64,000 nucleotides of DNA from an uncultured Oscillospiraceae bacterium (GCA_947627735.1 CANQXG010000003.1:1-64000), one strand, 5' to 3'; positions 36,406-45,909 are shown, counted from the first letter of the stretch. A program made the numbers and translations. The notes: generated by a model not told the origin, from the sequence alone.

Positions 36406-36969
36406 ATGCGGTTTGAGATGCGATTTTCCGGCTCCGGCGGCCAGGGCGTGATCCTGGCCAGCGTCATCGTGGCGGAGGCCGCAGTGGCGGAGGGCCTCAA
36501 CGCCGTCCAGTCCCAGTCCTATGGCCCGGAGGCCCGGGGCGGTATGTGCAAGGCCGAGACCGTCATCAGCCGGGACAAAATATGGTATTCCAAGGTCACC
36601 AGGCCGGACTTCCTGCTGGCCCTGACCCAGCAGTCCCTGGACAAATACGCCGCCGGCCTGGCGCCGGAGGCGGTGGTGCTGGCGGACGACACCCTCTCTG
36701 TGCCAGCGTCCCTGGACCGGGAGCGGGTGCTGCTGGTGCCCATCCTGGCCACCGCCCGGGAACGGGTGGGGAAGCTGATGACCGCCAACATCGTGGCGGT
36801 GGGGGCCGTGAACAAGGCCCTGGGCCTGTTCGGGGAGGAGGCCCTGTATGAGGGCGTGCGCCGCCACATCCCGGCGGGCACGGAGGAGCTGAACTGGAAG
36901 GCCCTGGCTGCCGGGGCGGAGCTTGTCAGCGACGCGGACGCCGCCCGGTTCCGCCGGGCGCTGGACTGA
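36406..36969 (+). CDS. korC: 2-oxoacid:ferredoxin oxidoreductase gamma subunit
   Basis: 187 residues. FSGSGGQGVILASVIVAEAAV is the conserved N-terminal glycine-rich motif of the gamma subunit, followed by SYGPEARGG. It contributes the CoA-binding part of the complex. Nine bases after korB and eight before the CoA transferase. Confidence 0.92.
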   Translation: MRFEMRFSGSGGQGVILASVIVAEAAVAEGLNAVQSQSYGPEARGGMCKAETVISRDKIWYSKVTRPDFLLALTQQSLDKYAAGLAPEAVVLADDTLSVPASLDRERVLLVPILATARERVGKLMTANIVAVGAVNKALGLFGEEALYEGVRRHIPAGTEELNWKALAAGAELVSDADAARFRRALD

Positions 36970-36977
36970 GGCGGACC

Positions 36978-38510
36978 ATGGGCGAGAGGATACGCTGCCG
37001 GTCCCTGCTGGACCGGGTCATGGACGCCGACGCAGCCGCCCTGCTCATTGAAGACGGCATGACCGTGGCGGTGAGCGGCTTCACGCCCTCCGGCAATCCC
37101 AAGGCCGTGCCCGCGGCCCTGGCGGAGCAGGTCCGCTCCGGCAGGAGAAAGGTGCGGGTGAGCCTGTTGTCCGGCGCCTCCACCGGCCCGGAGATCGACT
37201 CCGCCTGGGCGGAGCTGGACATGATCGCCCGGCGGGTGCCCTATATCACCAGCACGCCCCTGCGCAGGGCGGTGAACGGGGCCAGCCCGGAGGGGGTGGC
37301 CTATCTGGACCAGCACCTGGGCATGACTGCCCAGAACGCCCGCTACGGCTTTTACGGCCCCATCGACGTGGCCATCGTGGAGGCGGCCGCCATCACGGAG
37401 GAGGGGAACATCATCCCCACCACCGCCGTGGGCTGCACCCAGACCTATGTGGCCCTGGCGAAAAAGGTGATCGTGGAGGTGAACACCGTCCAGCCGGAGG
37501 GGCTGGAGGGGTTCCACGACATCTACCTGCCCGCGGACCCGCCCCGCCGCCAGCCCATCCCCCTGACCCGGGTGGACCAGCGCATCGGCCAGCCTTACGT
37601 CACCTGCGGCGCGGACAAGATCGCCGCGGTGGTCTTCAGCGACATGGAGGTGAAGCCCCGGCCCCTGGCCCCGGCGGATGAGATCAGCCAGCGCATCGCC
37701 GACAACATCGTCGCCTTCCTTCGTGCGGAAAAGGCGGCGGGCCGCCTGTCCGCCGGGGACGTGCCCCTCCAGTCTGGGGTGGGCAGCGTGGCCAACGCGG
37801 TGCTCATGGGGCTGGAGAAGGCCGGCTTCGAGCATCTGACGTTCTTCTCCGAGGTCATCCAGGACGGGGTCATCCGGCTGATCGACGCCGGGTGCGCGGA
37901 CATGGCCTCCGCCACCAGCCTGAGCATGTCCCACGAGGGGATGCAGCACTTCATCCGCCACATGGAGGACTACCGGGGGAAGATCCTCCTGCGGGACTCG
38001 GAGATATCAAACGGCGCCGAGACCATTCGCCGCCTGGGGGTGATCGCCATGAACACCGCCGTGGAGGCGGACATCTACGGCAACGTCAACTCCTCCCAGA
38101 TGAACGGCACCAATATCTATAACGGCATCGGCGGGTCCGGGGATTACGCCCGCAACGCCTCCGTGACCATTTTTATGACCGCCTCCACCGCCAAGGGCGG
38201 GGCCATATCCAGCATCGTGCCCATGGTGACCCACGTGGACCACACGGAGCACGACGTGGACGTGCTGGTGACGGAGCAGGGCTACGCGGACCTGCGGGGC
38301 CGCTCGCCCAAGGAGCGTGCGGCGCTGATCATCGACCGCTGTGCCCACCCGGATTACCGGCCCCAGCTGCGCCGGTACTTCGAGCGGGCATGCGCCGCCA
38401 CCGGCGGCGCCCAGACCCCCCACATCCTGGACGAGTGCTTCGCCTTCCACAGGCGGCTGCGGCAGACCGGCTCCATGCTGGAGACCGGGGAAGAGGAAAG
38501 GAGAAAGTGA
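36978..38510 (+). CDS. Acetyl-CoA hydrolase/succinyl-CoA:acetate CoA-transferase family
   Basis: 510 residues, class I CoA transferase of the Cat1/AarC type. FFSEVIQDG carries the catalytic glutamate at residue 292, close to Glu294 of AarC. SGFTPSGNPKAVP is the N-terminal signature, and ITTEQGYADLRG-like VTEQGYADLRGRSP ends the CoA domain. In this operon it can convert the acyl-CoA made by KorABCD to a free acid while activating another acid, so together they could form succinate from 2-oxoglutarate; the exact substrates are inferred. Confidence 0.9.
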   Translation: MGERIRCRSLLDRVMDADAAALLIEDGMTVAVSGFTPSGNPKAVPAALAEQVRSGRRKVRVSLLSGASTGPEIDSAWAELDMIARRVPYITSTPLRRAVNGASPEGVAYLDQHLGMTAQNARYGFYGPIDVAIVEAAAITEEGNIIPTTAVGCTQTYVALAKKVIVEVNTVQPEGLEGFHDIYLPADPPRRQPIPLTRVDQRIGQPYVTCGADKIAAVVFSDMEVKPRPLAPADEISQRIADNIVAFLRAEKAAGRLSAGDVPLQSGVGSVANAVLMGLEKAGFEHLTFFSEVIQDGVIRLIDAGCADMASATSLSMSHEGMQHFIRHMEDYRGKILLRDSEISNGAETIRRLGVIAMNTAVEADIYGNVNSSQMNGTNIYNGIGGSGDYARNASVTIFMTASTAKGGAISSIVPMVTHVDHTEHDVDVLVTEQGYADLRGRSPKERAALIIDRCAHPDYRPQLRRYFERACAATGGAQTPHILDECFAFHRRLRQTGSMLETGEEERRK

Positions 38511-38827
38511 TGGATACTCTCGCAAGTGTGATGGAAACGCTGATGGTGATATGCTTCGGCCTGTCCTGGCCGCTGAACATCGCCAAAGCCTGGAAGGCCC
38601 GGACCGCCAAGGGCACCAGCGTGCTTTTCTACTTCTTCATCTGGATCGGCTACATCTTCGCCATGATCGGCAAGTGCCGCCTCATCGCCCTGAACGGACC
38701 CCAGCCCTGGTATGTGACGGTGAAGTGGTACGTGATGTTCTTCTACGTGCTGAACACCCTCATGGTCAGCGGCGGCATCGCCATCTACTTCCGCAACCGG
38801 GCGCTGGACAAAAAGGCGGGCCGGTAA
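38510..38827 (+). CDS. Small PQ-loop-like membrane protein
   Basis: 105 residues with three hydrophobic helices. The start overlaps the CoA-transferase stop by one base (TGATG), so translation is coupled. The FGLSWPLNIAKAWKARTAKGTSVLFYFFIWIGY stretch resembles a PQ-loop/SemiSWEET repeat (the W-P residues and the KGTS turn). Last gene of the kor operon; may export or import an organic acid handled by the pathway. The family assignment is tentative. Confidence 0.65.
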   Translation: MDTLASVMETLMVICFGLSWPLNIAKAWKARTAKGTSVLFYFFIWIGYIFAMIGKCRLIALNGPQPWYVTVKWYVMFFYVLNTLMVSGGIAIYFRNRALDKKAGR

Positions 38828-38848
38828 CGGCGGAAAACAGACGAATAA

Positions 38849-38885
38849 GGACGGTATGGCACAAGCCATACCGTCCTGTTTTTTG
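38849..38885. terminator. Terminator between kor operon and gltBD
   Basis: AGGACGGTATGG/CCATACCGTCCT stem, then GTTTTTTG; gltD ends just beyond it on the other strand. Confidence 0.88.
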
Positions 38886-38898
38886 CTTTGCAAAGCGG

Positions 38899-40290
38899 TC
38901 ACATATTGGTGTAGCCCTCCAGGTATTCGTCCACGGCCCGGGCGCAGGCGCGGCCCTCGGCGATGGCGGAGGCCACCAGCGTGGCGCCCCGGCGCATGTC
39001 GCCGGCGGCGAACACCTTCTCGTTGGCGGTGCGGAATCTGTCGTCCCCCAGCCGGCCCTTCCCGTCCAGGGCCAGGCCGAAGGCGGCGGCGGCGCTCTCC
39101 TCCGCACCGGAGAAGCCGGCGGCGATGAGGAGCATCCCGGCGGGGAGGGTGTGCTCCCGCCCGGCGGTGAGGCACCGGACGGCGGTGAGGGCGCCGGCGT
39201 CGTCCGTCACCAGGGCGGAGGCGGTGGTCTCATACATCCGGGGGTCATGGCCGAACTTGGCGATGGCCTCCTGCTGGCCGTAATCCGGCCTGCCGTCCCG
39301 CCGGCGGTAGGGCCACTGAGCGGGCACCTGGTCCGGGGCGGGCTTTCGCACCAGCTGGGTGACGGATGTTGCCCCCTGGCGGATGGCGGTGGCCACGCAG
39401 TCGGTGGCGGTGTCGCCGTTGCCGATGACCACCACGTCCAGGCCCCGGGCGGAGCAGGCGCTGTCCCGATTGGCCAGGACGGCCCGGGTGCTCTCGGTGA
39501 GGTATTCCATGGCCTGGTACACCCCCCGGGCGCCGGCGTTGTCCATGGGCACGGAGCGGGCCTGGCGGGCGCCGCAGCACAGCACCACCGCGTCATATTC
39601 CGCCAGCAGCCTCTCCGCCGTGGCCGGGTCGGAGGCGTCCACGCCGGTGACGAAGGTGACCCCCTCGCTCTCCATCCGGCGCAGACGGCGGTCCACCACG
39701 GATTTGTCCAGCTTCATGTTGGGGATGCCGTACATCAGCAGGCCGCCGGGCCGGTCGTCCCGCTCAAAGACCACCACGCTGTGGCCCCGCTGGTTCAGCT
39801 GGTCCGCCGCAGCCAGGCCCGCCGGGCCGGAACCCACCACCGCCACCTGCTTGCCGGAGGACACCGGCGGCATTTTCGGCGCGATGAGGCCGTGCTCATA
39901 GGCGTATTCGATGACGGCCAGCTCGTTGTCCCGCACGGACACGGGCGCGTCGCCGTAAAGGCCGCACACGCAGGCCGACTCGCACAGCGCCGGGCACACC
40001 CGGCCTGTAAATTCCGGGAAGTTGTTGGTCTTTAACAGCCGGTCCAGGGCGTGCTGCCAGTGGCCGTTGAACACCTCGTCGTTCCACTCCGGCACCAGGT
40101 TGTGCAGCGGGCAGCCGAAGTCTGACTGGCAGAAGGGCACGCCGCAGTTCATGCACCTGGCCCCCTGCAGCTGCCGCTCGGCGGGGGAGAGGGCGCCGTG
40201 GAACTCCCCGAAGCTGTCGGTGCGGCTGGCCGGGTCGGCCACGGGCAGGTCCACCCGCTTGTAGTCCATGAAGCCTGTCGCCTTTCCCAT
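38899..40290 (-). CDS. gltD: Glutamate synthase small subunit
   Basis: 463 residues. Four N-terminal cysteines in MNCGVPFC...CPLHN and CPALCESACVCG bind Fe-S clusters. VGSGPAGLAAA (FAD) and VIGNGDTATDCV (NADPH) are the two dinucleotide folds, and the C-terminal AAGDMRRGATLV binds FAD. Supplies electrons to GltB. It starts one base after the gltB stop, so the pair is co-transcribed. Confidence 0.96.
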   Translation of the reverse strand: MGKATGFMDYKRVDLPVADPASRTDSFGEFHGALSPAERQLQGARCMNCGVPFCQSDFGCPLHNLVPEWNDEVFNGHWQHALDRLLKTNNFPEFTGRVCPALCESACVCGLYGDAPVSVRDNELAVIEYAYEHGLIAPKMPPVSSGKQVAVVGSGPAGLAAADQLNQRGHSVVVFERDDRPGGLLMYGIPNMKLDKSVVDRRLRRMESEGVTFVTGVDASDPATAERLLAEYDAVVLCCGARQARSVPMDNAGARGVYQAMEYLTESTRAVLANRDSACSARGLDVVVIGNGDTATDCVATAIRQGATSVTQLVRKPAPDQVPAQWPYRRRDGRPDYGQQEAIAKFGHDPRMYETTASALVTDDAGALTAVRCLTAGREHTLPAGMLLIAAGFSGAEESAAAAFGLALDGKGRLGDDRFRTANEKVFAAGDMRRGATLVASAIAEGRACARAVDEYLEGYTNM

Positions 40291-40291
40291 G

Positions 40292-43200
40292 TCACACGCC
40301 TCCCTTCTGGACGTTGTAAAATGCCTCCAGCTCCGCCTGCTGCCGGGGCACGCCCTTCTCCTCCAGCTGGGCGATGGCGGTGAGCATGCGGCTGTAATCG
40401 TTGGGGGTGATCTTCTTGAACAGGGGCAGCGTATCCTCCCAGTTGTCCAGCACGGTCTGGCCCCGCTTGGAGCCGGTGGCGGCCACGTGGGCCTGGATCA
40501 TGGACTTCAGCTGGGCGATGTCGTGCTTGGCGGTGACGGAACTCATGGTCACCATGTCCTTGTTCAGGCGCAGGTACAGCTCGTATTTCTCGTCCAGCAC
40601 ATAGGCGATGCCCCCGGACATGCCCGCGGCGAAGTTCTTGCCCGTGGGACCCAGGATGACGGCGCAGCCGCCGGTCATGTACTCGCAGCCGTGGTCGCCC
40701 ACGCCCTCCACCACCGCCTTGGCGCCGGAGTTGCGCACGCAGAACCGCTCCCCGGCCATGCCGTTGATGTAGGCCTCGCCGGCGGTGGCGCCGTACAGGG
40801 CCACGTTGCCGATGATGATGTTCTCGCCGGCGTTGATGCGGCTGGTTTTAGGGGGCTTGACGATCAGCTTGCCGCCGGAAAGGCCTTTGCCCAGATAGTC
40901 GTTGCTGTCGCCGGTGAGGCACACGGTCATGCCCTTGGGCAGGAACGAGCCGAAGGACTGGCCGCCGCCGCCGCGGGCGTCGATGAATACGGTGTCGTCG
41001 GGCAGGGAGGAGCCGAAGCGCTTGGTGATCTCCGAACCCAGGATGGCGCCGAAGGTCCGGTTGGTGCTGGACACGTTCACGCTGACCCGCTTGGGCGTGC
41101 CGTCCTTCAATGTCTTTTTGAACGCCGGCAGCAGCACGCTCACGTCCAGGGTCTTTTCCAGGTGGAAGTCGTAATCCGCCTCCGGCTGGTGGTGCACCGC
41201 CGTCATGGTCCCCCGGCCAAAGATGCCGGACAGGTCCACGCTCTGGGCCTTCATGCCGTCCAGATCCCGGCGCATCCGCAGCAGGTCCGTCCGGCCCACC
41301 AGTTCATCCACCGTCCGCACGCCCAGCTTGGCCATGATCTCTCGCAGCTCCTGGGCCACGAAGCGCATGTAGTTCATCACATACTCGGGCTTGCCGGTGA
41401 ACCGGCAGCGGAGGGCGGGGTTCTGGGTGGCGATGCCCGCCGGGCAGGTGTCCAGGTTGCACACACGCATCATCACGCACCCCAGGGTGATCAGCGGCGC
41501 GGTGGCGAAGCCAAATTCCTCCGCCCCCAGCATGGCCGCCACGGCCACGTCCCGGCCTGTCATCAGCTTGCCGTCTGCCTCCAGGATCACCCGCTGGCGC
41601 AGGCCGTTGGCGATCAGGGTCTGGTGGGCCTCCGCCAGGCCCAGTTCCCAGGGCAGGCCGGCGTTCTGGATGGAGTTGCGGGGCGCGGCGCCGGTGCCGC
41701 CGTCGTAGCCGGAGATCAGCACCACCTGGGCGCCAGCCTTGGCCACCCCGGAGGCGATGGTGCCCACGCCGGCCTCGCTGACCAGCTTGACGCTGATGCG
41801 GGCGTCCCGGTTGGCGTTTTTCAGATCGAAGATCAGCTGCGCCAGGTCCTCGATGGAGTAGATGTCGTGGTGGGGCGGCGGGGAGATCAGGCTCACGCCG
41901 GGGGTGGAATACCTCGTCCGGGCGATCCAGGGGTAGACCTTCTTCCCGGGCAGGTGGCCGCCCTCGCCGGGCTTGGCGCCCTGGGCCATCTTGATCTGGA
42001 TCTCCTGGGCGGAGCACAGGTATTCGCTGGTGACGCCGAAGCGGCCGGAGGCCACCTGCTTGATGGCGCTGTTCTTCTCCGTGCCCAGCCGCTCCGGCTC
42101 CTCACCGCCCTCGCCGGAGTTGGACTTGCCCCCCAGCCGGTTCATGGCCAGGGCCAGGCACTCGTGGGCCTCCTTGGAGATGGAGCCGTAGCTCATGGCG
42201 CCGGTCTTGAACCTGCGGACGATGCTGTCCACGCTCTCCACCTGGTCCAGGGGCACGCCGCCGTCGGCGGCCCACACGAACTCCATCAGCCCCCGCAGGT
42301 TCCGGGGGGACTGCTCCCGGGTGACCAGGGCGGAATACTCCTTGAACCGCTCATAATCCCCGTTTCGGCTGGCCTCCCGCAGGGCCACGATCACCGCCGG
42401 GTCGAACAGGTGCTCCTCGCTGCCGGCGCCGGAGCGCAGCTTGTGGAAGCCGATGCTGTCCAGGGTGGTGTCCACCCCCAGGCCCAGGGGGTCGAAGGCG
42501 TGGCTGTGGTGGAACTCCACCGCCCGGCCCATGTCCTCCAGACCGATGCCGCCCACCCGGCTGATGGTGTTGGTGAAATACTTGTCGATCACGTCCTGGC
42601 GGATGCCCACCGCCTCGAAGATCTGGGAGGACTGGTAGGACTGGATGGTGGACACGCCCATCTTGGAGGCGATCTTCACGATGCCGCTGAGGATGGCCTT
42701 GTTGTAATCGTCGATGGCGGTGTGCTCGTCCTTGTCCAGCAGCCCCAGCTGGATGCACTCGGCGATGCACTCGTGGGCCAGGTACGGCTGGATGGCCCGG
42801 GCGCCGTAGCCCAGCAGCAGGGCGAAGTGGTGCACGTCCCGCGGCTCGGCGCTCTCCAGGATGATGGACACGCTGGTGCGCTTTTTCGTGCGGACCAGGT
42901 GCTGCTCCATGGCGGACACGGCCAGCAGGGAGGGGATGGCCACGTGGTTCTCGTCCACGCCCCGGTCCGACAGGATCAGGATGTTGGCCCCGTGGCGGTA
43001 TGCCTTGTCGCAGGCGATGAACAGCCTGTCCATGGCCCGCTCCAGAGGGGTGTTTTTATAGTACAGCAGGCTCACCGTCTCCACATGGAACCCGTCCCGG
43101 TGCATGGCCTTGATCTTGATCAGGTCGATGCCCGTGAGGATGGGGTTGGTGATCTCCAGCACGTTGCAGTTCTCCGCCCGCTCCTCCAGAAGGTTGCCGT

Positions 43201-44815
43201 CGGAGCCGACGTAGACCGTGGTGTCCGTGACGCACTCCTCCCGGATGGCGTCGATGGGCGGGTTGGTCACCTGGGCGAACTGCTGCTTGAAGTAGTGGAA
43301 CAGCGGCGGATATTTCTCGCTGAGCACCGCCAGGGAGGTGTCGCAGCCCATGGCGGCGGTGGGTTCGGCCCCGGTGCGGGCCATGGGGAGGATGGAGTCC
43401 TTGATCTCCTCGTATGTATAGCCGAAGGCCCGGTACAGCCGGTCCCGCTGGGCCTGGGTGTGGACCTCCACCTTCTTGTTGGGGATGGGCAGGTCCTTCA
43501 GCCGCACCAGGTTCTGGTCCAGCCATTCGCCGTAGGGCTGGCGGGAGGCGTAATAGCTCTTCAGGGCCTCGTCCTGCATCACCTTGCCCCGCTTGGTGTC
43601 GATGAGCAGCATCTTCCCCGGCTGGAGGCGGCTCTTCATGGTGATGTGCTCCTCCGGGATGTCCAGCACGCCCACCTCCGACGACAGGATCAGCCGCCCG
43701 TCGTCGGTCAGGTAGTACCGGCTGGGCCGCAGGCCGTTCCGGTCCAGGATGGCCCCCACCAGTTCCCCGTCGGAGAACAGCACCGCCGCCGGCCCGTCCC
43801 AGGGTTCCATCATGGTGGCGTAGTACCGGTACAGGTCCCGCTTCTTCCGGTCGATCATCTTGTCGTTCTTCCAGGGTTCAGGGATGGTGATCATCATGGC
43901 CAGGGGCAGGGGCATGCCGTTCATCACCAGAAATTCCAGGGTGTTGTCCAGCATGGCGGAGTCGGAGCCGCTGGGGTTCACCACCGGGAAGATCTTGTCC
44001 ATGTTCTCCCGCATGACGGCGCTGGACATGGTCTCCTCCCGGGCCAGCATGCGGTCGATGTTGCCCCGGATGGTATTGATCTCGCCGTTGTGGAGGATGA
44101 AGCGGTTGGGATGTGCCCGCTCCCAGCTGGGGGTGGTGTTGGTGGAGAAGCGGGAGTGGACCATGGCGATGGCGGAGGTATAATCCTCGCTCTGCAGGTC
44201 CTTGTAGAAGGCCCGCAGCTGGTCCACCAGGAACATGCCCTTGTAGACCACCGTCCGGCTGGACAGGCTGGCCACGTAGGAGTTGTCGTTGCTCTGCTCG
44301 AACACCCGCCGGGCCACGTACAGCCGCCGGTCGAAGGGCAGCCCCGGCCGCACGTCCTTGGGCCGCTCCACGAAGCACTGCAGGATATAGGGCATGCAGT
44401 CACGGGCCTTTTTGCCCAGGATCTCCGGGCAGGTGGGCACCTCCCGCCAGCCCAGCAGCCGCAGCCCCTCCTTGCCCAGGATGACCTCGAACATCTTGAT
44501 GGCCTGGCGCCGGCGCACCACGTCCTGGGGGAAGAAGAACATCCCCACGCCGTAGTCGCCCGGTTCGCCCAGGGTGATGCCGCAGGCCGCGGCGGCGGGC
44601 TTGAAGAAGCTGTGGGACACCTGCACCAGGATGCCTACGCCGTCGCCGGTCTCCCCGGCCGCGTCCCGGCCGGCCCGGTGCTCCAGCTTTTCCACGATCT
44701 TCAGCGCGTCGTCCACCGTGGCCCGGCTGGGCCGGCCCTGTATGTCCACCACGGCGCCGATGCCGCAGGCGTCGTGCTCAAAGCACTGTCGGTATAATCC
44801 GGTGGGTTTGTCCAT
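40292..44815 (-). CDS. gltB: Glutamate synthase large subunit
   Basis: 1507 residues. Short propeptide then the N-terminal nucleophile Cys17 in HDACGIGAV, the glutaminase type II domain to about 430, the central and FMN/alpha-beta barrel domains (GAKPGEGGHLPGKKV, LISGYDGGTGAAP), the 3Fe-4S cysteines near 1130 (CDLDTCPAGIAT-like) and the C-terminal GxGxG beta-helix (GNVALYGATAGEAYINGMAGERF). Transfers the amide nitrogen of glutamine to 2-oxoglutarate. RBS GGAGGT. Upstream 279 bases to tRNA-Pro are AT-rich; no riboswitch or T-box is evident. Confidence 0.97.
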   Translation of the reverse strand: MDKPTGLYRQCFEHDACGIGAVVDIQGRPSRATVDDALKIVEKLEHRAGRDAAGETGDGVGILVQVSHSFFKPAAAACGITLGEPGDYGVGMFFFPQDVVRRRQAIKMFEVILGKEGLRLLGWREVPTCPEILGKKARDCMPYILQCFVERPKDVRPGLPFDRRLYVARRVFEQSNDNSYVASLSSRTVVYKGMFLVDQLRAFYKDLQSEDYTSAIAMVHSRFSTNTTPSWERAHPNRFILHNGEINTIRGNIDRMLAREETMSSAVMRENMDKIFPVVNPSGSDSAMLDNTLEFLVMNGMPLPLAMMITIPEPWKNDKMIDRKKRDLYRYYATMMEPWDGPAAVLFSDGELVGAILDRNGLRPSRYYLTDDGRLILSSEVGVLDIPEEHITMKSRLQPGKMLLIDTKRGKVMQDEALKSYYASRQPYGEWLDQNLVRLKDLPIPNKKVEVHTQAQRDRLYRAFGYTYEEIKDSILPMARTGAEPTAAMGCDTSLAVLSEKYPPLFHYFKQQFAQVTNPPIDAIREECVTDTTVYVGSDGNLLEERAENCNVLEITNPILTGIDLIKIKAMHRDGFHVETVSLLYYKNTPLERAMDRLFIACDKAYRHGANILILSDRGVDENHVAIPSLLAVSAMEQHLVRTKKRTSVSIILESAEPRDVHHFALLLGYGARAIQPYLAHECIAECIQLGLLDKDEHTAIDDYNKAILSGIVKIASKMGVSTIQSYQSSQIFEAVGIRQDVIDKYFTNTISRVGGIGLEDMGRAVEFHHSHAFDPLGLGVDTTLDSIGFHKLRSGAGSEEHLFDPAVIVALREASRNGDYERFKEYSALVTREQSPRNLRGLMEFVWAADGGVPLDQVESVDSIVRRFKTGAMSYGSISKEAHECLALAMNRLGGKSNSGEGGEEPERLGTEKNSAIKQVASGRFGVTSEYLCSAQEIQIKMAQGAKPGEGGHLPGKKVYPWIARTRYSTPGVSLISPPPHHDIYSIEDLAQLIFDLKNANRDARISVKLVSEAGVGTIASGVAKAGAQVVLISGYDGGTGAAPRNSIQNAGLPWELGLAEAHQTLIANGLRQRVILEADGKLMTGRDVAVAAMLGAEEFGFATAPLITLGCVMMRVCNLDTCPAGIATQNPALRCRFTGKPEYVMNYMRFVAQELREIMAKLGVRTVDELVGRTDLLRMRRDLDGMKAQSVDLSGIFGRGTMTAVHHQPEADYDFHLEKTLDVSVLLPAFKKTLKDGTPKRVSVNVSSTNRTFGAILGSEITKRFGSSLPDDTVFIDARGGGGQSFGSFLPKGMTVCLTGDSNDYLGKGLSGGKLIVKPPKTSRINAGENIIIGNVALYGATAGEAYINGMAGERFCVRNSGAKAVVEGVGDHGCEYMTGGCAVILGPTGKNFAAGMSGGIAYVLDEKYELYLRLNKDMVTMSSVTAKHDIAQLKSMIQAHVAATGSKRGQTVLDNWEDTLPLFKKITPNDYSRMLTAIAQLEEKGVPRQQAELEAFYNVQKGGV

Positions 44816-45048
44816 GGGATGACCTCCTTCCGGCCGCCAGGCGGCGCGGGATAGTCAAAACAATTTCTAATAATATAGATTGACTTTTTTAATAATACCG
44901 CTCTTTCGGCCCCAATGCAACCCTTTTTCGCAGGGTAGCCTAAACAAGAATATGCGCCGGCGGGGCGGGTGGTTTCCGGCGTTTTTCCCAATTTGCTGCA
45001 GGATGAGGGCCGGGTCGGCGGGAATTTCGGCGGGGGCGAAAATAGTGC

Positions 45049-45077
45049 TTGCAATTTCCGGCGCGTTGTGCTAGTAT
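45049..45077 (+). promoter_or_regulatory. tRNA-Pro promoter
   Basis: TTGCAA (45049-45054), 17 bp, TAGTAT (45072-45077), 18 bases before the tRNA 5' end. Confidence 0.65.
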
Positions 45078-45094
45078 ATTTGAGCAAAACACGA

Positions 45095-45171
45095 CCGGGT
45101 GTGGCGAAGTTTGGTATCGCGCCTGAATGGGGTTCAGGAGGCCGCTGGTTCAAGTCCAGTCACTCGGACCA
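45095..45171 (+). tRNA. tRNA-Pro(GGG)
   Basis: 77 nt with encoded CCA. Acceptor CCGGGTG pairs with CACTCGG (one G-T). Anticodon arm CCTGA-ATGGGGT-TCAGG gives GGG. T arm is CTGG-TTCAAGT-CCAG. The D arm is slightly atypical (GGCGAAGTTTGGTATCGC) compared with common bacterial tRNA-Pro. Confidence 0.9.
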
Positions 45172-45209
45172 AAGAGCAGGGGACAGCGAAAGCTGTCCCC
45201 TGCTCTTTG
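45172..45209 (+). terminator. tRNA-Pro terminator
   Basis: AAAGAGCAGGGGACAGC and its complement around GAAA, a 17-bp stem, ending TCTTT. Confidence 0.85.
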
Positions 45210-45237
45210 GTATGGGCGCGGCCGGCCCGGGTTTTTA

Positions 45238-45266
45238 TTGACAAATCGGTGCGGCGCGGCTACAAT
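45238..45266 (+). promoter_or_regulatory. Promoter of the GG-leader peptide operon
   Basis: Consensus TTGACA (45238-45243), 17 bp, TACAAT (45261-45266). It lies about 60 bases before the first peptide start, which has GGAGGGAG. Confidence 0.85.
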
Positions 45267-45327
45267 TTAATCGGTTAAATCAAACGCGGGCCGGGGATAC
45301 GGCCCGGGAGGATCGGAGGGAGAGCGC

Positions 45328-45519
45328 ATGAACATAGAACTGGACGAAAAACAGCTGGAGGCCGTCACAGGCGGCAATACATCGGTCCCTTCCTGTTCGC
45401 CTGTCAAGTTCCGCTGCCCGAAGTGCGGCTATGTGTATGTGGCGGATGGCGCATTGATACCAAAGGTGCTCCGCTGCACGCGGTGCAAGGGGCCTTTGGT
45501 CAAAGTGAGGGACGAATGA
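45328..45519 (+). CDS. GG-leader zinc-ribbon peptide 1
   Basis: 63 residues. Leader MNIELDEKQLEAVTGG has the EKQLExVTGG form of bacteriocin-type double-glycine leaders cleaved by peptidase-containing ABC exporters. The remaining 47 residues carry CPKCG and CTRC, a zinc-ribbon/rubredoxin-like pair of CxxC knuckles, plus an extra Cys near the N-terminus of the core, and end VKVRDE. RBS GGAGGGAG. First of four tandem copies. No exporter, modification enzyme or immunity gene is in the window. A cytoplasmic zinc ribbon with a chance GG is the alternative, but the repeat of the motif in all four argues against it. Confidence 0.8.
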   Translation: MNIELDEKQLEAVTGGNTSVPSCSPVKFRCPKCGYVYVADGALIPKVLRCTRCKGPLVKVRDE

Positions 45520-45520
45520 G

Positions 45521-45712
45521 ATGGACGAGAAACTGAACGAAAAGCAGCTGGAGACCGTCACCGGCGGCGGGATAGATATCCCTTCCTATCCGCCCATCAA
45601 GTACCGCTGCACGAAGTGCGGCTACGAGTTCATGGCGGATGGCGGAATACAACCAAAGTCGCTCTATTGCGTACGATGCAAAGGGCCAGTGGTCAAAGTA
45701 AAGGATGAGTGA
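45521..45712 (+). CDS. GG-leader zinc-ribbon peptide 2
   Basis: 63 residues, leader MDEKLNEKQLETVTGG, core with CTKCG and CVRC, tail GPVVKVKDE. Very similar to peptide 1 along its whole length. Starts one base after the previous stop in the recurring junction TGAGATG, so translation is coupled; only a weak GAGGGA precedes it. Confidence 0.8.
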   Translation: MDEKLNEKQLETVTGGGIDIPSYPPIKYRCTKCGYEFMADGGIQPKSLYCVRCKGPVVKVKDE

Positions 45713-45713
45713 G

Positions 45714-45908
45714 ATGGACGAGAAACTGAACGAAAAGCAGCTGGAGAACGTGACCGGCGGGATAGATGTCCCTTCCCATCCGCCCGTCAAGTGCCGCTGC
45801 GTGAAGTGCGGCAGAGAGTATATGATAAAGGAAGATATAAACCTGACTAAGCTCCATTGCCCAGTAACAAGCTGCCACGGGACTTTGGTCAAAGTGAGGG
45901 ACGAATGA
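45714..45908 (+). CDS. GG-leader zinc-ribbon peptide 3
   Basis: 64 residues from ATG 45714 (an ATG at 45705 overlaps the preceding gene and is not needed). Leader MDEKLNEKQLENVTGG differs from peptide 2 at one position. Core has CVKCG but the second knuckle is CPVTSC (Cx4C) and an extra Cys stands next to the first, so metal binding may differ. Tail TLVKVRDE is conserved. Confidence 0.8.
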   Translation: MDEKLNEKQLENVTGGIDVPSHPPVKCRCVKCGREYMIKEDINLTKLHCPVTSCHGTLVKVRDE

Positions 45909-45909
45909 G

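Noticed and set aside
40268-44797. 1509-codon frame opposite gltB
   Set aside because: Shadow of a complete glutamate synthase; composition is low-complexity (His, Gly, Val rich) with no family features.
44816-45094. T-box or glutamine element before gltB
   Set aside because: AT-rich but no T-box sequence or conserved glutamine-riboswitch core on the gltB strand.
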